This document shows, in pieces, positions 55,207 through 64,000 of a DNA stretch of 64,000 nt. This DNA is from Microvirga alba (GTDB taxonomy: Bacteria; Pseudomonadota; Alphaproteobacteria; Rhizobiales; Beijerinckiaceae). A program made the translations under genes and the position numbers. Below the pieces are notes generated by a model. The model worked only from the letters and a program-made list of their open reading frames with translations. It did no database searches and was not told the origin of the DNA. The DNA is taken from NCBI RefSeq assembly GCF_015694465.1, contig NZ_JADQDO010000002.1:124001-188000 (forward strand), written 5' to 3'. Numbering within the stretch: position 1 is the first letter of the stretch; each line of letters starts with the position of its first letter.

Positions 55207-56949
55207 ATGACAACACGTTCGCTTAAGATTTCTTCTGCTTTCGCAGACCTGGTTGAAGTGACCCAGAAGGCGACTGAGGCCGGACAGGACCATGTCGGCA
55301 CTGCCGCCCAATTCGACATTATCTCCTATGAGGATGCACCGGCGACAGCGACCACGCCCAAGATCCTGGGCCTTGTGGCCAGCCTCGACAACGCGTTTGC
55401 CGGGATCCAGACCGGTTGGGCCAAGGACGCAACCTATGACTCGATCGAGGGGCTCACGGGCTCGGCATTTGCCGACACGCTTATCGGCAACGCATCCGAC
55501 AACATGTTGATCGGTGGCAAGGGCAGCGACATCCTCATCGGCGGCCTCGGTGCCGACACGCTCAATGGATCTGACGGCGACCCGCTGGACATCGACGTCG
55601 CCTCCTACCGGAATGCGACGGCTGCCGTCGAAGTCTATCTCGGCAATGCGGCCGCCAATAAAGGCGAGGCTGCTGGCGATAAGTTCATCTCGATCGAGGG
55701 CATCGAGGGCTCGCGCTTCAACGACCTTCTCGTGGGCGATGCGGGGAAGAACTCGATCTCGGGCGGCGCCGGCGACGACACCATCATCGGCGGGGCCGGA
55801 GGGGACACGCTCGATGGCGGCGACGGCATCGACACGCTCTCCTTCGTCACGGCCACCGCCGGCGTCCAGGCCAGCCTCCTGGCGGGTGGCGGCGATGGCA
55901 GCAACGGCGTCGATTCCGTCGGCGACAAGTACTCCAACTTCGAGAACATGATCGGCTCCGCTTACGCCGACTTCCTGACGGGTGACAGCAAGGATAACCT
56001 CATCCAGGCCGGCGCGGGCAACGACGGCCTTTACGCGGGCGCAGGCAACGATACGCTGGATGGCGGCACGGGTGCCGACAACATGCAGGGTCAGGCCGGT
56101 AACGACACCTATATGGTCGATGACCTCGGTGACGTGGTTATCGAGGCCGCCGGCAACGGCTATGACACCGTCATCACCAGCATCTCCCTCGTCTTGAGCG
56201 GCGCTGAAATCGAGGTTCTGAAGGCGGTTGCGGGAACGGCTCCGTTAAGCCTGACGGCCAACAGCTACAACAACCTCATCATCGGCAACGACGCGGGGAA
56301 CATCATCGACGGCAAAGGCGGCGCCGATACGATGGAAGGCGGCAACGGCAACGACATCTATTATGTCGACAATGCCGGTGACCGGGTTCTCGAAACCGCC
56401 AAGGGCGGTTCGGACGACAAGGTGTTCACCAGCGTCAGCTACACCCTGGACGCCTATGTCGAACATCTGACCGCCGCGGGCTCCTCTGCGATTAAGCTGA
56501 CCGGCAACGAACTCAACAACACGCTGCTCGGCAATTCCGGCGCCAACACCATCAACGGCGGCGCCGGCGACGACACCATCTATGGTGGTCTCGGCAAGGA
56601 CGCACTGGCAGGCGGCGCGGGCAAGGATGTCTTCGTCTTCGACACGAAGGCATCGAGCGCGAACGTGGACAAGATCACCGACTTCAACGTGAAGGACGAC
56701 TCGATCTACCTGGACAACGCGATCTTCAGGAAGCTCGGCAAGGGCGTTTTCGAAAGCCCGGGCAAGCTCAACAAGAAGTTCTTCACTGTTGGCAGCCAGG
56801 CCAAGGACAAGGACGATTACGTCATCTACGACAAGAAGGCGGGCGTTCTTTATTACGATGCGGACGGCAACGGCGCCGGCAAGGCCGTGGCCATCGCCAC
56901 GCTCTCCAAGAATCTCAAGATGACCGCTGCCGATTTCTTCGTGATCTGA
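55207..56949 (+). CDS. RTX-type calcium-binding protein 3
   Basis: 580 residues. RTX repeats lie in five blocks near residues 93-128, 175-212, 256-308, 357-391 and 440-480, e.g. GGAGDDTIIGGAGGDTLDGG. Two DTYMVDD and DIYYVDN segments follow repeat blocks, as in large secreted RTX proteins. The last 95 residues (DKITDFNVKDDSIYLD ... VLYYDADGNGAGKAV ... DFFVI) parallel the tail of RTX protein 2. The hydrophobic C-terminus is typical of type I export. No enzymatic domain is apparent. Confidence 0.88.
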   Translation: MTTRSLKISSAFADLVEVTQKATEAGQDHVGTAAQFDIISYEDAPATATTPKILGLVASLDNAFAGIQTGWAKDATYDSIEGLTGSAFADTLIGNASDNMLIGGKGSDILIGGLGADTLNGSDGDPLDIDVASYRNATAAVEVYLGNAAANKGEAAGDKFISIEGIEGSRFNDLLVGDAGKNSISGGAGDDTIIGGAGGDTLDGGDGIDTLSFVTATAGVQASLLAGGGDGSNGVDSVGDKYSNFENMIGSAYADFLTGDSKDNLIQAGAGNDGLYAGAGNDTLDGGTGADNMQGQAGNDTYMVDDLGDVVIEAAGNGYDTVITSISLVLSGAEIEVLKAVAGTAPLSLTANSYNNLIIGNDAGNIIDGKGGADTMEGGNGNDIYYVDNAGDRVLETAKGGSDDKVFTSVSYTLDAYVEHLTAAGSSAIKLTGNELNNTLLGNSGANTINGGAGDDTIYGGLGKDALAGGAGKDVFVFDTKASSANVDKITDFNVKDDSIYLDNAIFRKLGKGVFESPGKLNKKFFTVGSQAKDKDDYVIYDKKAGVLYYDADGNGAGKAVAIATLSKNLKMTAADFFVI

Positions 56950-56975
56950 TCGGCGGTCGCGCTAAAGCGACGTGG

Positions 56976-57003
56976 AAAAGGCCTCCTTCGGGAGGCCTTT
57001 TTT
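56976..57003 (+). terminator. Rho-independent terminator after RTX gene 3
   Basis: AAAAGGCCTCC, a TTCG tetraloop and GGAGGCCTTTTTT make a near-ideal terminator. Confidence 0.96.
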
Positions 57004-57153
57004 GTCGCCTGCCGACATCCGCTGCGGCCCAAATTTCAGAGGCGCGCGAAACCTCTGCAAGAGGTATGGTTCACAAAAGGGGAAACCGGGACGGCCTCAC
57101 ACGTGGTGGACTTCTCACTTGCCCCGTCACTTGCCCCCGGCGGCTCCTGCGCC

Positions 57154-58035
57154 ATGTCCAAAAGCCCGGAGGCATGTTTCTTGAAACGGCTGCGCCTGCC
57201 CTTCGAAATCCTCGCAATCAGCGTCACGCGTTTCCTGCGGCACGATGCCTGGGCGATTGCCAGTCACATCGCCCTCTCGGTCCTGACGTCCCTGTTCCCC
57301 TTCCTGATCCTCGTGACGTCGCTCGCAGGCTTCTTCGGGACAGGGTCGGTCGCGGACGAGACCGCCAACATCATCCTGGGGGCCTGGCCGAAAGAGATTG
57401 CCGAACCGATCGCGGGAGAGGTCCATCGAATCCTCACCGGCCGGCAAGGCGGCGTCTTTACGCTCGGCCTCGTCTTCGCGCTCTACTTCTCATCGAGCGG
57501 CGTGGAGAGTCTGCGTGTCGGCCTGAACCGCGCCTACGGGGTGCGCGAAACGCGGGCCTGGTGGCTCACGCGTCTCGAGTCCATCGCCTTCGTCATCGGC
57601 GGCGCTTTCGTGATGATCGCGCTAACCTTTCTTGTCATCCTCGGGCCCTTCGTCTGGCGCGTGATCCTGCGCTGGGTTCCGGCGCTCGCCACTTTCGGCA
57701 GCATCATCGACCTCCTGCGGCTCGGCATTGCGACGCTGGTCATCGTGGCGGGCCTTCTCGCCGCGCATCAATTCGTGCCGGCGGGACGGCGCTCCTTCCT
57801 TTCCATCCTGCCGGGGGTCGGTGTGACGCTCGTGCTCTGGCTCCTCGGCGGCCTCGGCTTCGGGTGGTATCTCGAGTTCTTCCCGGGAGCCTATGCCTCC
57901 ACCTATGGCGGCCTCGCCACCGCCATGGTCGCCCTCGTGTTCCTCTACACGCTCGGCGCGATCTTCCTCTTCGGTGGCGAGTTGAACGGCACCATCATCG
58001 CCGCGAAGCACAAACGCCTGGAGGAGGCGTCCTAG
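57154..58035 (+). CDS. YihY/BrkB-family inner membrane protein
   Basis: 293 residues from ATG 57154; an in-frame GTG at 57103 would add 17 nonconserved residues. Six membrane segments. Family motifs: DAWAIASHIALSVLTSLFPF, YFSSSGVESLRVGLNRAYGV and SILPGVGVTLVLWLLGGLGFGWY, ending FGGELNGTIIAAKHK. Once called ribonuclease BN, now viewed as a membrane protein of unknown function. Confidence 0.85.
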   Translation: MSKSPEACFLKRLRLPFEILAISVTRFLRHDAWAIASHIALSVLTSLFPFLILVTSLAGFFGTGSVADETANIILGAWPKEIAEPIAGEVHRILTGRQGGVFTLGLVFALYFSSSGVESLRVGLNRAYGVRETRAWWLTRLESIAFVIGGAFVMIALTFLVILGPFVWRVILRWVPALATFGSIIDLLRLGIATLVIVAGLLAAHQFVPAGRRSFLSILPGVGVTLVLWLLGGLGFGWYLEFFPGAYASTYGGLATAMVALVFLYTLGAIFLFGGELNGTIIAAKHKRLEEAS

Positions 58036-58233
58036 CGCTCGCTCATGTCTCGAGCAGGTTGCAGTCCCCGCGCTGATCGGAGCGGCGGGCCTCGCTGCGG
58101 GCGCGCGCGTCGTTGCGGTCAGGCAGATGCCGATACCGGGGATCATCACCTGTCGGTCCAGATCGACTGGGCTTCGTCCCACGAGTGTTTAGCATCACCC
58201 CGGATGTCACCGAACAACCCGCTGACACAACGA

Positions 58234-58262
58234 AAAACGGCCGGGCGGGGCCCGGCCGTTTT
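58234..58262 (-). terminator. Bidirectional terminator between BrkB-type and nucleotidase genes
   Basis: AAAACGGCCGGGC and its exact complement flank a three-base loop. T-runs occur on both strands, so it can serve the nucleotidase gene leftwards and the BrkB-type gene rightwards. Confidence 0.9.
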
Positions 58263-58282
58263 CAAAGTGTTGGAGGCGTTCG

Positions 58283-60229
58283 TCAGCCGACGACGCGGTA
58301 CTTGATGAAACCTTCCGGCGCGTCGCCCATCTTCTCGATCTTGATGCCGGCCGGCTGATAGGCAGCCGCGTTCGGGCCCGTGGTGAAGATCGTCGTCACG
58401 TTCGACGGCGGCACGACGAGCGACCACGAACCGTCAGCCTTCGGCGCGACTTCCTTGCGCTCGATGATGAAGCGCATGATCGCATCGCGTGTGAGGTCCG
58501 GAGCCTCGAACACGATGGTCTTGCCGTCGGCGCCGGGGAAGTTGCCGCCGCCGCCCGCGCGGTAGTTGTTGGTCGCGACGATGAAGACCTGATCGTCCGT
58601 GACGGGCTTGCCGTTGTAGGTCAGGTCCTTGATGCGGTGCGCATCGGGCGCGACGACCTTGCCGTTGTCGTCATAGCGCGAGGCCTGCGTCGGATCGATC
58701 TTGTACTGCACGCCCGCGATCACGTCGAAGTTATAGGCCGGGAACTTGTCATTGATCAGATTCTGCTCGCCGCCCTTGGCCACGTCGATCTGGTTGTAGA
58801 TGCCCGCCGAGCGCTCCAGCCATTCGCGCACCTGCGCGCCGGTCACCTTCACCGCGCGCACCGTATTCGGATAGATGTAGATGTCCGCCATGTCCTTGAT
58901 GGCGAGCGGGCCGGGCTTGATCTCGGTGAAGTAGTTCGGGCCGCCGCGTCCGCCGGCCTTGAAGGGCGCGGCCGCCGAGAGAAGCGGCAGGTCCTTGTAG
59001 GGCGTGGTCTTGAGAAGATCGGCCACGTACCAGGCTTGCGCCTCGGCAACGATCTTCACGGAGGCGTCGTCGGCGACCAGCGAGAAGTACGAGTGGATCG
59101 GAACCGACGTGGTGCCGACGGGCTCGCGCACATATTTCAACGCGCCGTCGTGATCGCCCTGGACGGCTGCGACGACAGCCGCTTCCGATTCCACCTTCGG
59201 CACGATCTTGCGGTCGACGCGGTCATAGATCGGGCGCGCTTCGGTGCTGAAATTCGCGACCTTCCAGGTGTTGCCTGCCTTCACCAGTTCAAGATCAACG
59301 AGGCCGAGATGGCTGCCCCAGAAACCGGCCATGACCGCCGGCTTGCCGTGAAGGGTGCCCTTCTGGACATCGACGCCGGGGATGTTGGCGAATTCCTTGC
59401 CGCCCGGGAACACGAAATGCTGGTGCCCGGTGAAGATGACGTCGATGCCTTCAACCTTCGCGAGGTGAAGCGCCGCGTTCTCTTCGCCGCCCTTGCGCTC
59501 GCCGCCCGCAATGCCCGAATGACACAGCGCGACCACGATGTCGGCGCCGGCCTTCTTCAGATCCGGAACATGCTTGTTGGCCGCGTCCACGATGTCGAGG
59601 GTCGTCGCCTTGTTGTCGAGATGGGCCTTGTCCCACTGCACGATCTGCGGCGGCACGAATCCGATCACGCCGACCTTCAGCTTGTGCTTGGCGCCGGCCT
59701 CGTCGACGAATTCGCGGTCAAGGAGGAGCCAGGGCTTCAGAAGCGTCTCGCCATCGGCCTTGACGACGTTGGCGCACACAAGCGGGAATTTCGCCGTGCC
59801 AAGCGCGTTCTGCAGGTATTCCAGGCCATAGTTGAATTCGTGGTTGCCGAGCGTGCCGCAATCGTAATTCAGCGTGTTCATGGCGGCGACCATCGGATGC
59901 ACGTCGCCCTTCTTCATGCCGCGGCGATAGGCGACGAAGTCGCCCAAGGGCGAACCCTGGATCAGGTCGCCGTTGTCGAAGAGCATGCTGTTCTTCGCCT
60001 CGGCCCGCGCCGCCTTCACGAGGGTCGCGGTCCGCGCCAGGCCGACCGTGTCGTCAGCCGCGTCGCGGTAGTAATCGTAAGGCATGACGTTCACGTGAAG
60101 ATCGGTCGTCTCCAGAACGCGCAGCTTGATGACCGGATCGGCCGCGAATGCCATGCGCGGAGCTGCGGTCAGGAGGGCGGCTGCCGCGCCGGTTTGCAGG
60201 GCGCGACGGCGGGTAATCGACGAAGTCAT
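58283..60229 (-). CDS. cpdB: Periplasmic 2',3'-cyclic-nucleotide phosphodiesterase/3'-nucleotidase
   Basis: 648 residues. An N-terminal Tat signal (TRRRALQTGAAAALLTAAPR) precedes the metallophosphatase domain: TTDLHVNVMPYDYY, FDNGDLIQGSPLG, GTLGNHEFNYG, ALCHSGIAGG and GHQHFVFPG. The C-terminal 5'-nucleotidase domain binds the substrate (about residues 370-560). The YDYYRD segment is typical of CpdB rather than UshA. It salvages nucleotides outside the inner membrane. A terminator follows. Confidence 0.9.
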   Translation of the reverse strand: MTSSITRRRALQTGAAAALLTAAPRMAFAADPVIKLRVLETTDLHVNVMPYDYYRDAADDTVGLARTATLVKAARAEAKNSMLFDNGDLIQGSPLGDFVAYRRGMKKGDVHPMVAAMNTLNYDCGTLGNHEFNYGLEYLQNALGTAKFPLVCANVVKADGETLLKPWLLLDREFVDEAGAKHKLKVGVIGFVPPQIVQWDKAHLDNKATTLDIVDAANKHVPDLKKAGADIVVALCHSGIAGGERKGGEENAALHLAKVEGIDVIFTGHQHFVFPGGKEFANIPGVDVQKGTLHGKPAVMAGFWGSHLGLVDLELVKAGNTWKVANFSTEARPIYDRVDRKIVPKVESEAAVVAAVQGDHDGALKYVREPVGTTSVPIHSYFSLVADDASVKIVAEAQAWYVADLLKTTPYKDLPLLSAAAPFKAGGRGGPNYFTEIKPGPLAIKDMADIYIYPNTVRAVKVTGAQVREWLERSAGIYNQIDVAKGGEQNLINDKFPAYNFDVIAGVQYKIDPTQASRYDDNGKVVAPDAHRIKDLTYNGKPVTDDQVFIVATNNYRAGGGGNFPGADGKTIVFEAPDLTRDAIMRFIIERKEVAPKADGSWSLVVPPSNVTTIFTTGPNAAAYQPAGIKIEKMGDAPEGFIKYRVVG

Positions 60230-60310
60230 GCTGGTCTTCCCTTTTTTTGAAACAGCGTTCCCTTAATTCAAGTGAACATAAGTTTCGTGACAAGATCAAC
60301 AGCACTTGTG

Positions 60311-61465
60311 TCAGAGGGCTCGCAGCCCCTCGTCCAGATCTTGAAAAAGGTCGTCCACGTCCTCGATGCCTGTGGACAAACGCAGCAGATCCGGCGGGCA
60401 CGGCGTGCCCGGCCCCTCGATCGAGGCCCGATGTTCGATGAGGCTCTCGACACCGCCAAGCGAGGTCGCCCGCTTCCAGAGGCGAACCCGCGCCGCCGTG
60501 CGGATCGCGGCAGCCTCCCCATCCGTGACCTGGATGGAGAGCATGAAACCGAACCCGCCTTCCATCTGCCGCGCGGCGATGTCATGGCCGGGATGCTGCG
60601 GCAATCCGGGGTAGAGAACCCGTGCGACTTTGGGGTGGGCCGAGAGACGCTCCGCCAAGGTCATGGCGCTTTTCGCCTGGGCGCCGGCGCGCAGATGCAG
60701 CGTCCGCATGCCGCGCATGAGCAGATAGGCCTCGAAGGGCCCGAGGATCGCCCCCTGCATCTTGCGGATTGAAACAACTTTCTCCCAGAAGGCATCCGCC
60801 TTGCCCCCCGCCAATACGCCCGCGACCACATCGGAATGACCGTTCAGCACTTTCGTGGCCGCATGCATGACGATGTCGGCCCCGAGCGTCAGGGGCCGGG
60901 TGTGGAACGGCGAGGCCGTGGTCGAATCGACCGCCAATCGCGCGCCCGCCGCATGGGCGATCCCGGCGGCTCCGGCGATATCGGTAATGGTCCAAAGCGG
61001 ATTTGAGGGTGTCTCGATCCAGACGAGTTTTGTGCGCCCCGGCTTAATCGCGTTCCGCAGGGCGTCGAGATTGTCCGTCTCCACGAAATCGACGGAGAGG
61101 CCCCAGCGGACGGCTTCCGTCATCAACCAACTGCGCAGGGCCCAATACATGACCTTGGAGGCCACCACATGGTCGCCGGGGTTCAGCGCCTGGAACACGG
61201 CGGTCGCCGCCGCCATTCCGGAGGAAAACAAAAGCGCGCCGGCACCTGCCTCTTCCAGCATGGCGAGAACCTCTTCGGCCTCGCGGATGGTGGCGTTGTC
61301 GGGCCGGCCATAGACGAAACCCGAGGAATAGGCATTGTCCTCGTCGCGGATATAGGTGGTCGCCACGTGGATCGGCGGCACGACCGCCTTCGTGATCGGG
61401 TCCACATGGCCCATGGCTTGAGCGGTCAGGCTGCGCTTCGACCATTGCGGGCGCGATGAGGGCAT
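60311..61465 (-). CDS. metC: Cys/Met metabolism PLP enzyme, cystathionine beta-lyase-like
   Basis: 384 residues. PLP lysine is Lys205 in HAATKVLNGHSDVVAG; the cofactor is also held by SSGMAAATAVFQALNPGD and DSTTASPFHTRPL. Substitution of the usual S-A-T-K-Y by A-A-T-K-V and the C-terminal SLGGVESLIEHRAS fit the cystathionine lyase/gamma-synthase group; the exact reaction cannot be told from sequence. Same strand as and 81 bases upstream of cpdB. Confidence 0.82.
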   Translation of the reverse strand: MPSSRPQWSKRSLTAQAMGHVDPITKAVVPPIHVATTYIRDEDNAYSSGFVYGRPDNATIREAEEVLAMLEEAGAGALLFSSGMAAATAVFQALNPGDHVVASKVMYWALRSWLMTEAVRWGLSVDFVETDNLDALRNAIKPGRTKLVWIETPSNPLWTITDIAGAAGIAHAAGARLAVDSTTASPFHTRPLTLGADIVMHAATKVLNGHSDVVAGVLAGGKADAFWEKVVSIRKMQGAILGPFEAYLLMRGMRTLHLRAGAQAKSAMTLAERLSAHPKVARVLYPGLPQHPGHDIAARQMEGGFGFMLSIQVTDGEAAAIRTAARVRLWKRATSLGGVESLIEHRASIEGPGTPCPPDLLRLSTGIEDVDDLFQDLDEGLRAL

Positions 61466-61535
61466 GGGAACCTCCGATGGAAGGGTGGGTTTCGTGAAGG
61501 AATCGAGACTTTCAGTCCATTAAAGGATTTTCGGA

Positions 61536-62048
61536 ATGATGCATCCAGGCCCTTCCGCGACAGGCAGCGAACCGACGCCGCCGCTGCAAAGGTTTTTGAT
61601 CGCGGTCCTGCCGGTCGCCCTCGTCAGCTTTCTGGGAAGCCTGGCGACGATGCCGAATATTCCAACCTGGTATGCGGGTCTCGTCAAACCGGGGTTCACG
61701 CCGCCGAACTGGCTCTTCGCACCGGTCTGGACGCTGCTTTACGCCATGATGGCCTATGCGCTCTGGCGCATTCTGGCGCTGCCCAAAAGCACACCAGACC
61801 GCGCAGCCGCGATCACGACCTTCTTCGTGCAGCTGGCGCTCAACAGCCTGTGGTCCTGGGCCTTCTTCGGCGCGCGAAGCCCGCTGGCGGGCCTCGTCGT
61901 CATTCTCGCCCTGATCGTCGCGATCGTGGCGACGATTCGCGCCTTCTGGCCGCTTGATCGGACCGCAGCCCTGCTGCTCGTTCCCTACCTCGCCTGGGTC
62001 GGGTATGCCACGGCCCTCACCGGGGCGGTGTGGTATCTCAACCGCTAG
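61536..62048 (+). CDS. tspO: TspO/MBR-family tryptophan-rich sensory protein
   Basis: 170 residues with five membrane helices. Signature pieces are LVKPGFTPPNWLFAPVWTLLY, FFVQLALNSLWSWAFFGARS and LVPYLAWVGYATALTGAVWYLN, with the usual tryptophans. TspO binds tetrapyrroles and can regulate photosynthetic or stress genes in alphaproteobacteria. Divergent from the PLP enzyme gene and convergent with hpt. Confidence 0.92.
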   Translation: MMHPGPSATGSEPTPPLQRFLIAVLPVALVSFLGSLATMPNIPTWYAGLVKPGFTPPNWLFAPVWTLLYAMMAYALWRILALPKSTPDRAAAITTFFVQLALNSLWSWAFFGARSPLAGLVVILALIVAIVATIRAFWPLDRTAALLLVPYLAWVGYATALTGAVWYLNR

Positions 62049-62062
62049 ATCCGGGGCTCGGT

Positions 62063-62629
62063 TCAGGCCCTGTCGAAGAGGTCGGGGTCGTGATTCGCGT
62101 GGTCAACCACGCCAACGAACGGAAGTTGGCGATAGGAATGCGCGACGTCCATGCCGTAGCCGACGACGAAAAGGTCGGGGCAGGTGAAACCGACGAACTC
62201 GGCCTGGATGTCGACGGCGCGCTTGCCGGGCTTTTCCAACAGCACCGTCGTCAGAACGCGCTTCGCGCCGCGAGCCATCAGCAGGTCTTTGGCGAAAGTG
62301 ACTGTGCGGCCGGATTCCAGAATGTCATCCACCAGCAAAATGTCGCGCCCCCGCACCTCGCTTTCCACGTCACGCAGAATCGCGACCTGGCCGGTCGATA
62401 CCGTTCCGTCGAGATAGCTCGACAGGTGCACGAACTCGACCTGAGGCTCGAGACTGGCCCGATGCAGGGCGCGGATTAAATCCGCCGCGAACATGAAGCT
62501 GCCCTTCAGCACGGCGACGACGAGGAGATTCTCAGGCTTCAAACGCGCGATTTCCTGCGCCAATTCCTCAATCCGCTTGGCGATCGTCGCTTCGTCGAAG
62601 AGTACCCGGATACGGGGGGAGCCAGTCAT
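62063..62629 (-). CDS. hpt: Hypoxanthine phosphoribosyltransferase
   Basis: 188 residues from MTGSPRIRVLFDEATIAKRIE; a longer frame is not conserved. The PRPP loop is DILLVDDILESGRTVTFAK; SYLDGTVSTGQVAILRD and FVVGYGMDVAHSYRQLPFVG complete the Hpt pattern. It salvages hypoxanthine and guanine. Adjacent ftsE-ftsX divergent pairing is conserved in relatives. Confidence 0.94.
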   Translation of the reverse strand: MTGSPRIRVLFDEATIAKRIEELAQEIARLKPENLLVVAVLKGSFMFAADLIRALHRASLEPQVEFVHLSSYLDGTVSTGQVAILRDVESEVRGRDILLVDDILESGRTVTFAKDLLMARGAKRVLTTVLLEKPGKRAVDIQAEFVGFTCPDLFVVGYGMDVAHSYRQLPFVGVVDHANHDPDLFDRA

Positions 62630-62950
62630 CGTCAGTCCGTCCAGAAGAATGATGCGGGCTCGCGAAAGCCGACGCAAAGGAAAGCTTCTCATTCACGACC
62701 ATGGCGCGGCGGTGAAGTCAAACGGACTTAATGCCTCTCATCCTTAAAGTTCGAGCAAGCAACCCTTAAGCGGTTCATCCCCGAAGAAAGATCCGGTAGC
62801 ATCGCCAGCATGTTTCGGGCTGCTTTGATCGAGCGTCCGGAAATTTATTAGCTTGTTGAGGATTAGAAGCGATAAGCAAGGCGAATCGGCATCTGGCGGA
62901 CAACGTCTGCCGGTGTCTCTTGAATCGATTCAGGGATGGTTTGGGGGCGC
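62630..62950. other. Divergent hpt/ftsE spacer
   Basis: About 320 bases without a gene. An AT-rich stretch near 62837-62875 may hold the ftsE promoter; no clear -35/-10 pair, repeat or strong hairpin was seen. Confidence 0.6.
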
Positions 62951-63655
62951 GTGAAAGCGTTTTTCGACAACGACTTCGAGGAAAGTGCGGCTCCGTCCGT
63001 GCATTTCGAGAATGTGGGCGTGCGCTACGGCATGGGCCCCGAGGTCCTGCGCGACCTCACTTTCTCCATCGAGCCCAACTCGTTCCAGTTTCTCACCGGC
63101 CCCTCCGGCGCCGGAAAAACGACCTTGCTGCGTCTGATCCTGCTTTCGGTCAAACCAACGCGGGGCTTGATCTCCCTCTTTGGCGAGGACGTCTCGCGGA
63201 TTTCGAAGGACGACCTGACGGATCTACGCCGCCGCATGGGTGTGGTTTTCCAGGATTTCCGCCTGCTCGACCACCTGACCACCTACGAGAACGTGGCGCT
63301 GCCCTTGCGTGTGCAGGGCAAGGAGGAGGCGAGCTACCGCAACGAGGTGGTTGAACTCCTGCGCTGGGTCGGTCTTGGCGACCGGATGCACATGCTGCCG
63401 CCCGTGCTCTCGGGCGGCGAGAAGCAGCGCGCCGCGATTGCGCGGGCGCTCATCGTGCGCCCGGACCTGCTGCTGGCCGACGAACCCACCGGCAACGTGG
63501 ACCCGTCCCTCGCGCGCCGGCTCTTGCGCCTGTTCATTGAACTCAACCGGCTTGGAACCTCGGTCGTCATCGCGACCCACGATTTCGGCCTCATGGATCA
63601 GCTCAACGTGCGCCGCCTCGTGCTCGGCGACGGCCAGCTGCATATCGACGAGTAA
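62951..63655 (+). CDS. ftsE: Cell division ATP-binding protein FtsE
   Basis: 234 residues from GTG 62951, which has GGGGG five bases upstream; an in-frame ATG at 62936 is the alternative. Walker A GPSGAGKTTLLRL, signature LSGGEKQRAAIARAL, Walker B LLLADEPTGNVDP and ATHDFGLMDQL identify FtsE. With FtsX it controls peptidoglycan hydrolases at the septum. The ftsX start lies five bases after its stop. Confidence 0.96.
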   Translation: MKAFFDNDFEESAAPSVHFENVGVRYGMGPEVLRDLTFSIEPNSFQFLTGPSGAGKTTLLRLILLSVKPTRGLISLFGEDVSRISKDDLTDLRRRMGVVFQDFRLLDHLTTYENVALPLRVQGKEEASYRNEVVELLRWVGLGDRMHMLPPVLSGGEKQRAAIARALIVRPDLLLADEPTGNVDPSLARRLLRLFIELNRLGTSVVIATHDFGLMDQLNVRRLVLGDGQLHIDE

Positions 63656-63660
63656 GCGGG

Positions 63661-64000
63661 ATGAATGATCCATCCCGCTCGGGCGCACCAAAACCGGAAG
63701 ACGGCCAGCGTCCCCTCCCCGCCTCCCTGCGGCGCAATGCCCCGCTCGTCCCGGTCGATTCAGCCGGCGGACAGGCGCTCGCCGCCGTCATCGCGATCCT
63801 TACCTTCCTGGCCGCGCTTTGCGCCGGCGGGGCGGAATTGGTCGCCACCAGCTCTTCGCAATGGCGTTCCGACATCGCCCGCGAGGTGACGATCCAGGTC
63901 CGGCCCAATGCCAAGCGATCCATCGACGCGGACGTGGACCGCGCCGTCGCCCTGGCGCGGCAGACACCCGGCGTCGAGCAGGCTCAGCCCTTCTCCAAGA
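63661..64000 (+). CDS. ftsX: Cell division protein FtsX, N-terminal part
   Basis: Runs off the right edge after 113 residues. A proline-rich cytoplasmic leader is followed by a first membrane segment (ALAAVIAILTFLAALCAGGA) and the start of the periplasmic domain (WRSDIAREVTIQVRPNAKRS), as in FtsX. Overlapping operon logic with ftsE supports the call. Only the first of four expected membrane helices is visible. Confidence 0.9.
   Translation, partial: MNDPSRSGAPKPEDGQRPLPASLRRNAPLVPVDSAGGQALAAVIAILTFLAALCAGGAELVATSSSQWRSDIAREVTIQVRPNAKRSIDADVDRAVALARQTPGVEQAQPFSK

Overview
The window is GC-rich chromosomal DNA of an alphaproteobacterium, most likely order Hyphomicrobiales and probably a Methylobacteriaceae member such as Microvirga or Methylobacterium. 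The evidence is conserved gene order (mtgA-rpmF; phaR/phaA-phaB; secA/peptidyl-prolyl isomerase/argJ/mutT; comF-grxC-nitrilase-DUF1178; ubiG/lysC-ptsP-prfA-prmC-DUF4167; clpB; hpt/ftsE-ftsX), alphaproteobacterial families (PhaR, DUF1178, DUF4167, Zur-type Fur, PtsP), and dispersed 50-106 bp palindromic repeats with CTAGAGC ends. Genus assignment is inference. No rRNA, tRNA, prophage, transposase or CRISPR array was seen.

Layout. 1-6.5 kb: glycosyltransferase tail, EtfB-type methyltransferase, Zur-like regulator, ispG, kup, acetyltransferase, DMT exporter. 6.5-12.3 kb: acetyltransferase-ispA facing mtgA-rpmF, a degenerate EAL protein, and the first RTX protein. 12.3-16.2 kb: polyhydroxybutyrate locus phaR/phaA-phaB and a YddG-like exporter. 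16.2-23.8 kb: acetyltransferase, gloB, methyltransferase, DUF2306, accA, ddl and two tandem L,D-transpeptidase-like lipoproteins. 23.8-24.9 kb: a 1.1 kb gene-free block packed with inverted repeats, containing a consensus minus-strand promoter with an adjoining LexA-type box in front of a highly structured sequence, which may be an unannotated RNA gene. 24.9-34 kb: secA, PpiC-type isomerase, second RTX protein, argJ, small secreted protein, mutT, Mpo1-like and DUF427 proteins. 34.5-41 kb: methyltransferase/comF divergent pair, grxC, nitrilase, DUF1178, cupredoxin-DUF4142 pair, phosphoesterase, nhaA. 41-50.6 kb: ubiG, lysC, ptsP-prfA-fosX-prmC (coupled by overlapping codons), repeat-rich DUF4167 protein, MOSC protein. 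50.7-58 kb: clpB, small acidic protein, EamA exporter, third RTX protein, BrkB-type membrane protein. 58-64 kb: Tat-exported nucleotidase, cystathionine lyase-type enzyme, tspO, hpt, ftsE and truncated ftsX.

Most genes are core housekeeping: envelope and peptidoglycan (mtgA, ddl, two LDTs, ftsEX, secA), isoprenoids (ispG, ispA), carbon storage (phaRAB), translation termination (prfA, prmC) and nitrogen-PTS signalling (ptsP). The accessory layer consists of three RTX calcium-binding proteins without a local type I secretion system, a FosX enzyme embedded between RF1 and its methyltransferase, and the palindromic repeats, which in several places provide the stop codon or C-terminal codons of neighbouring genes.
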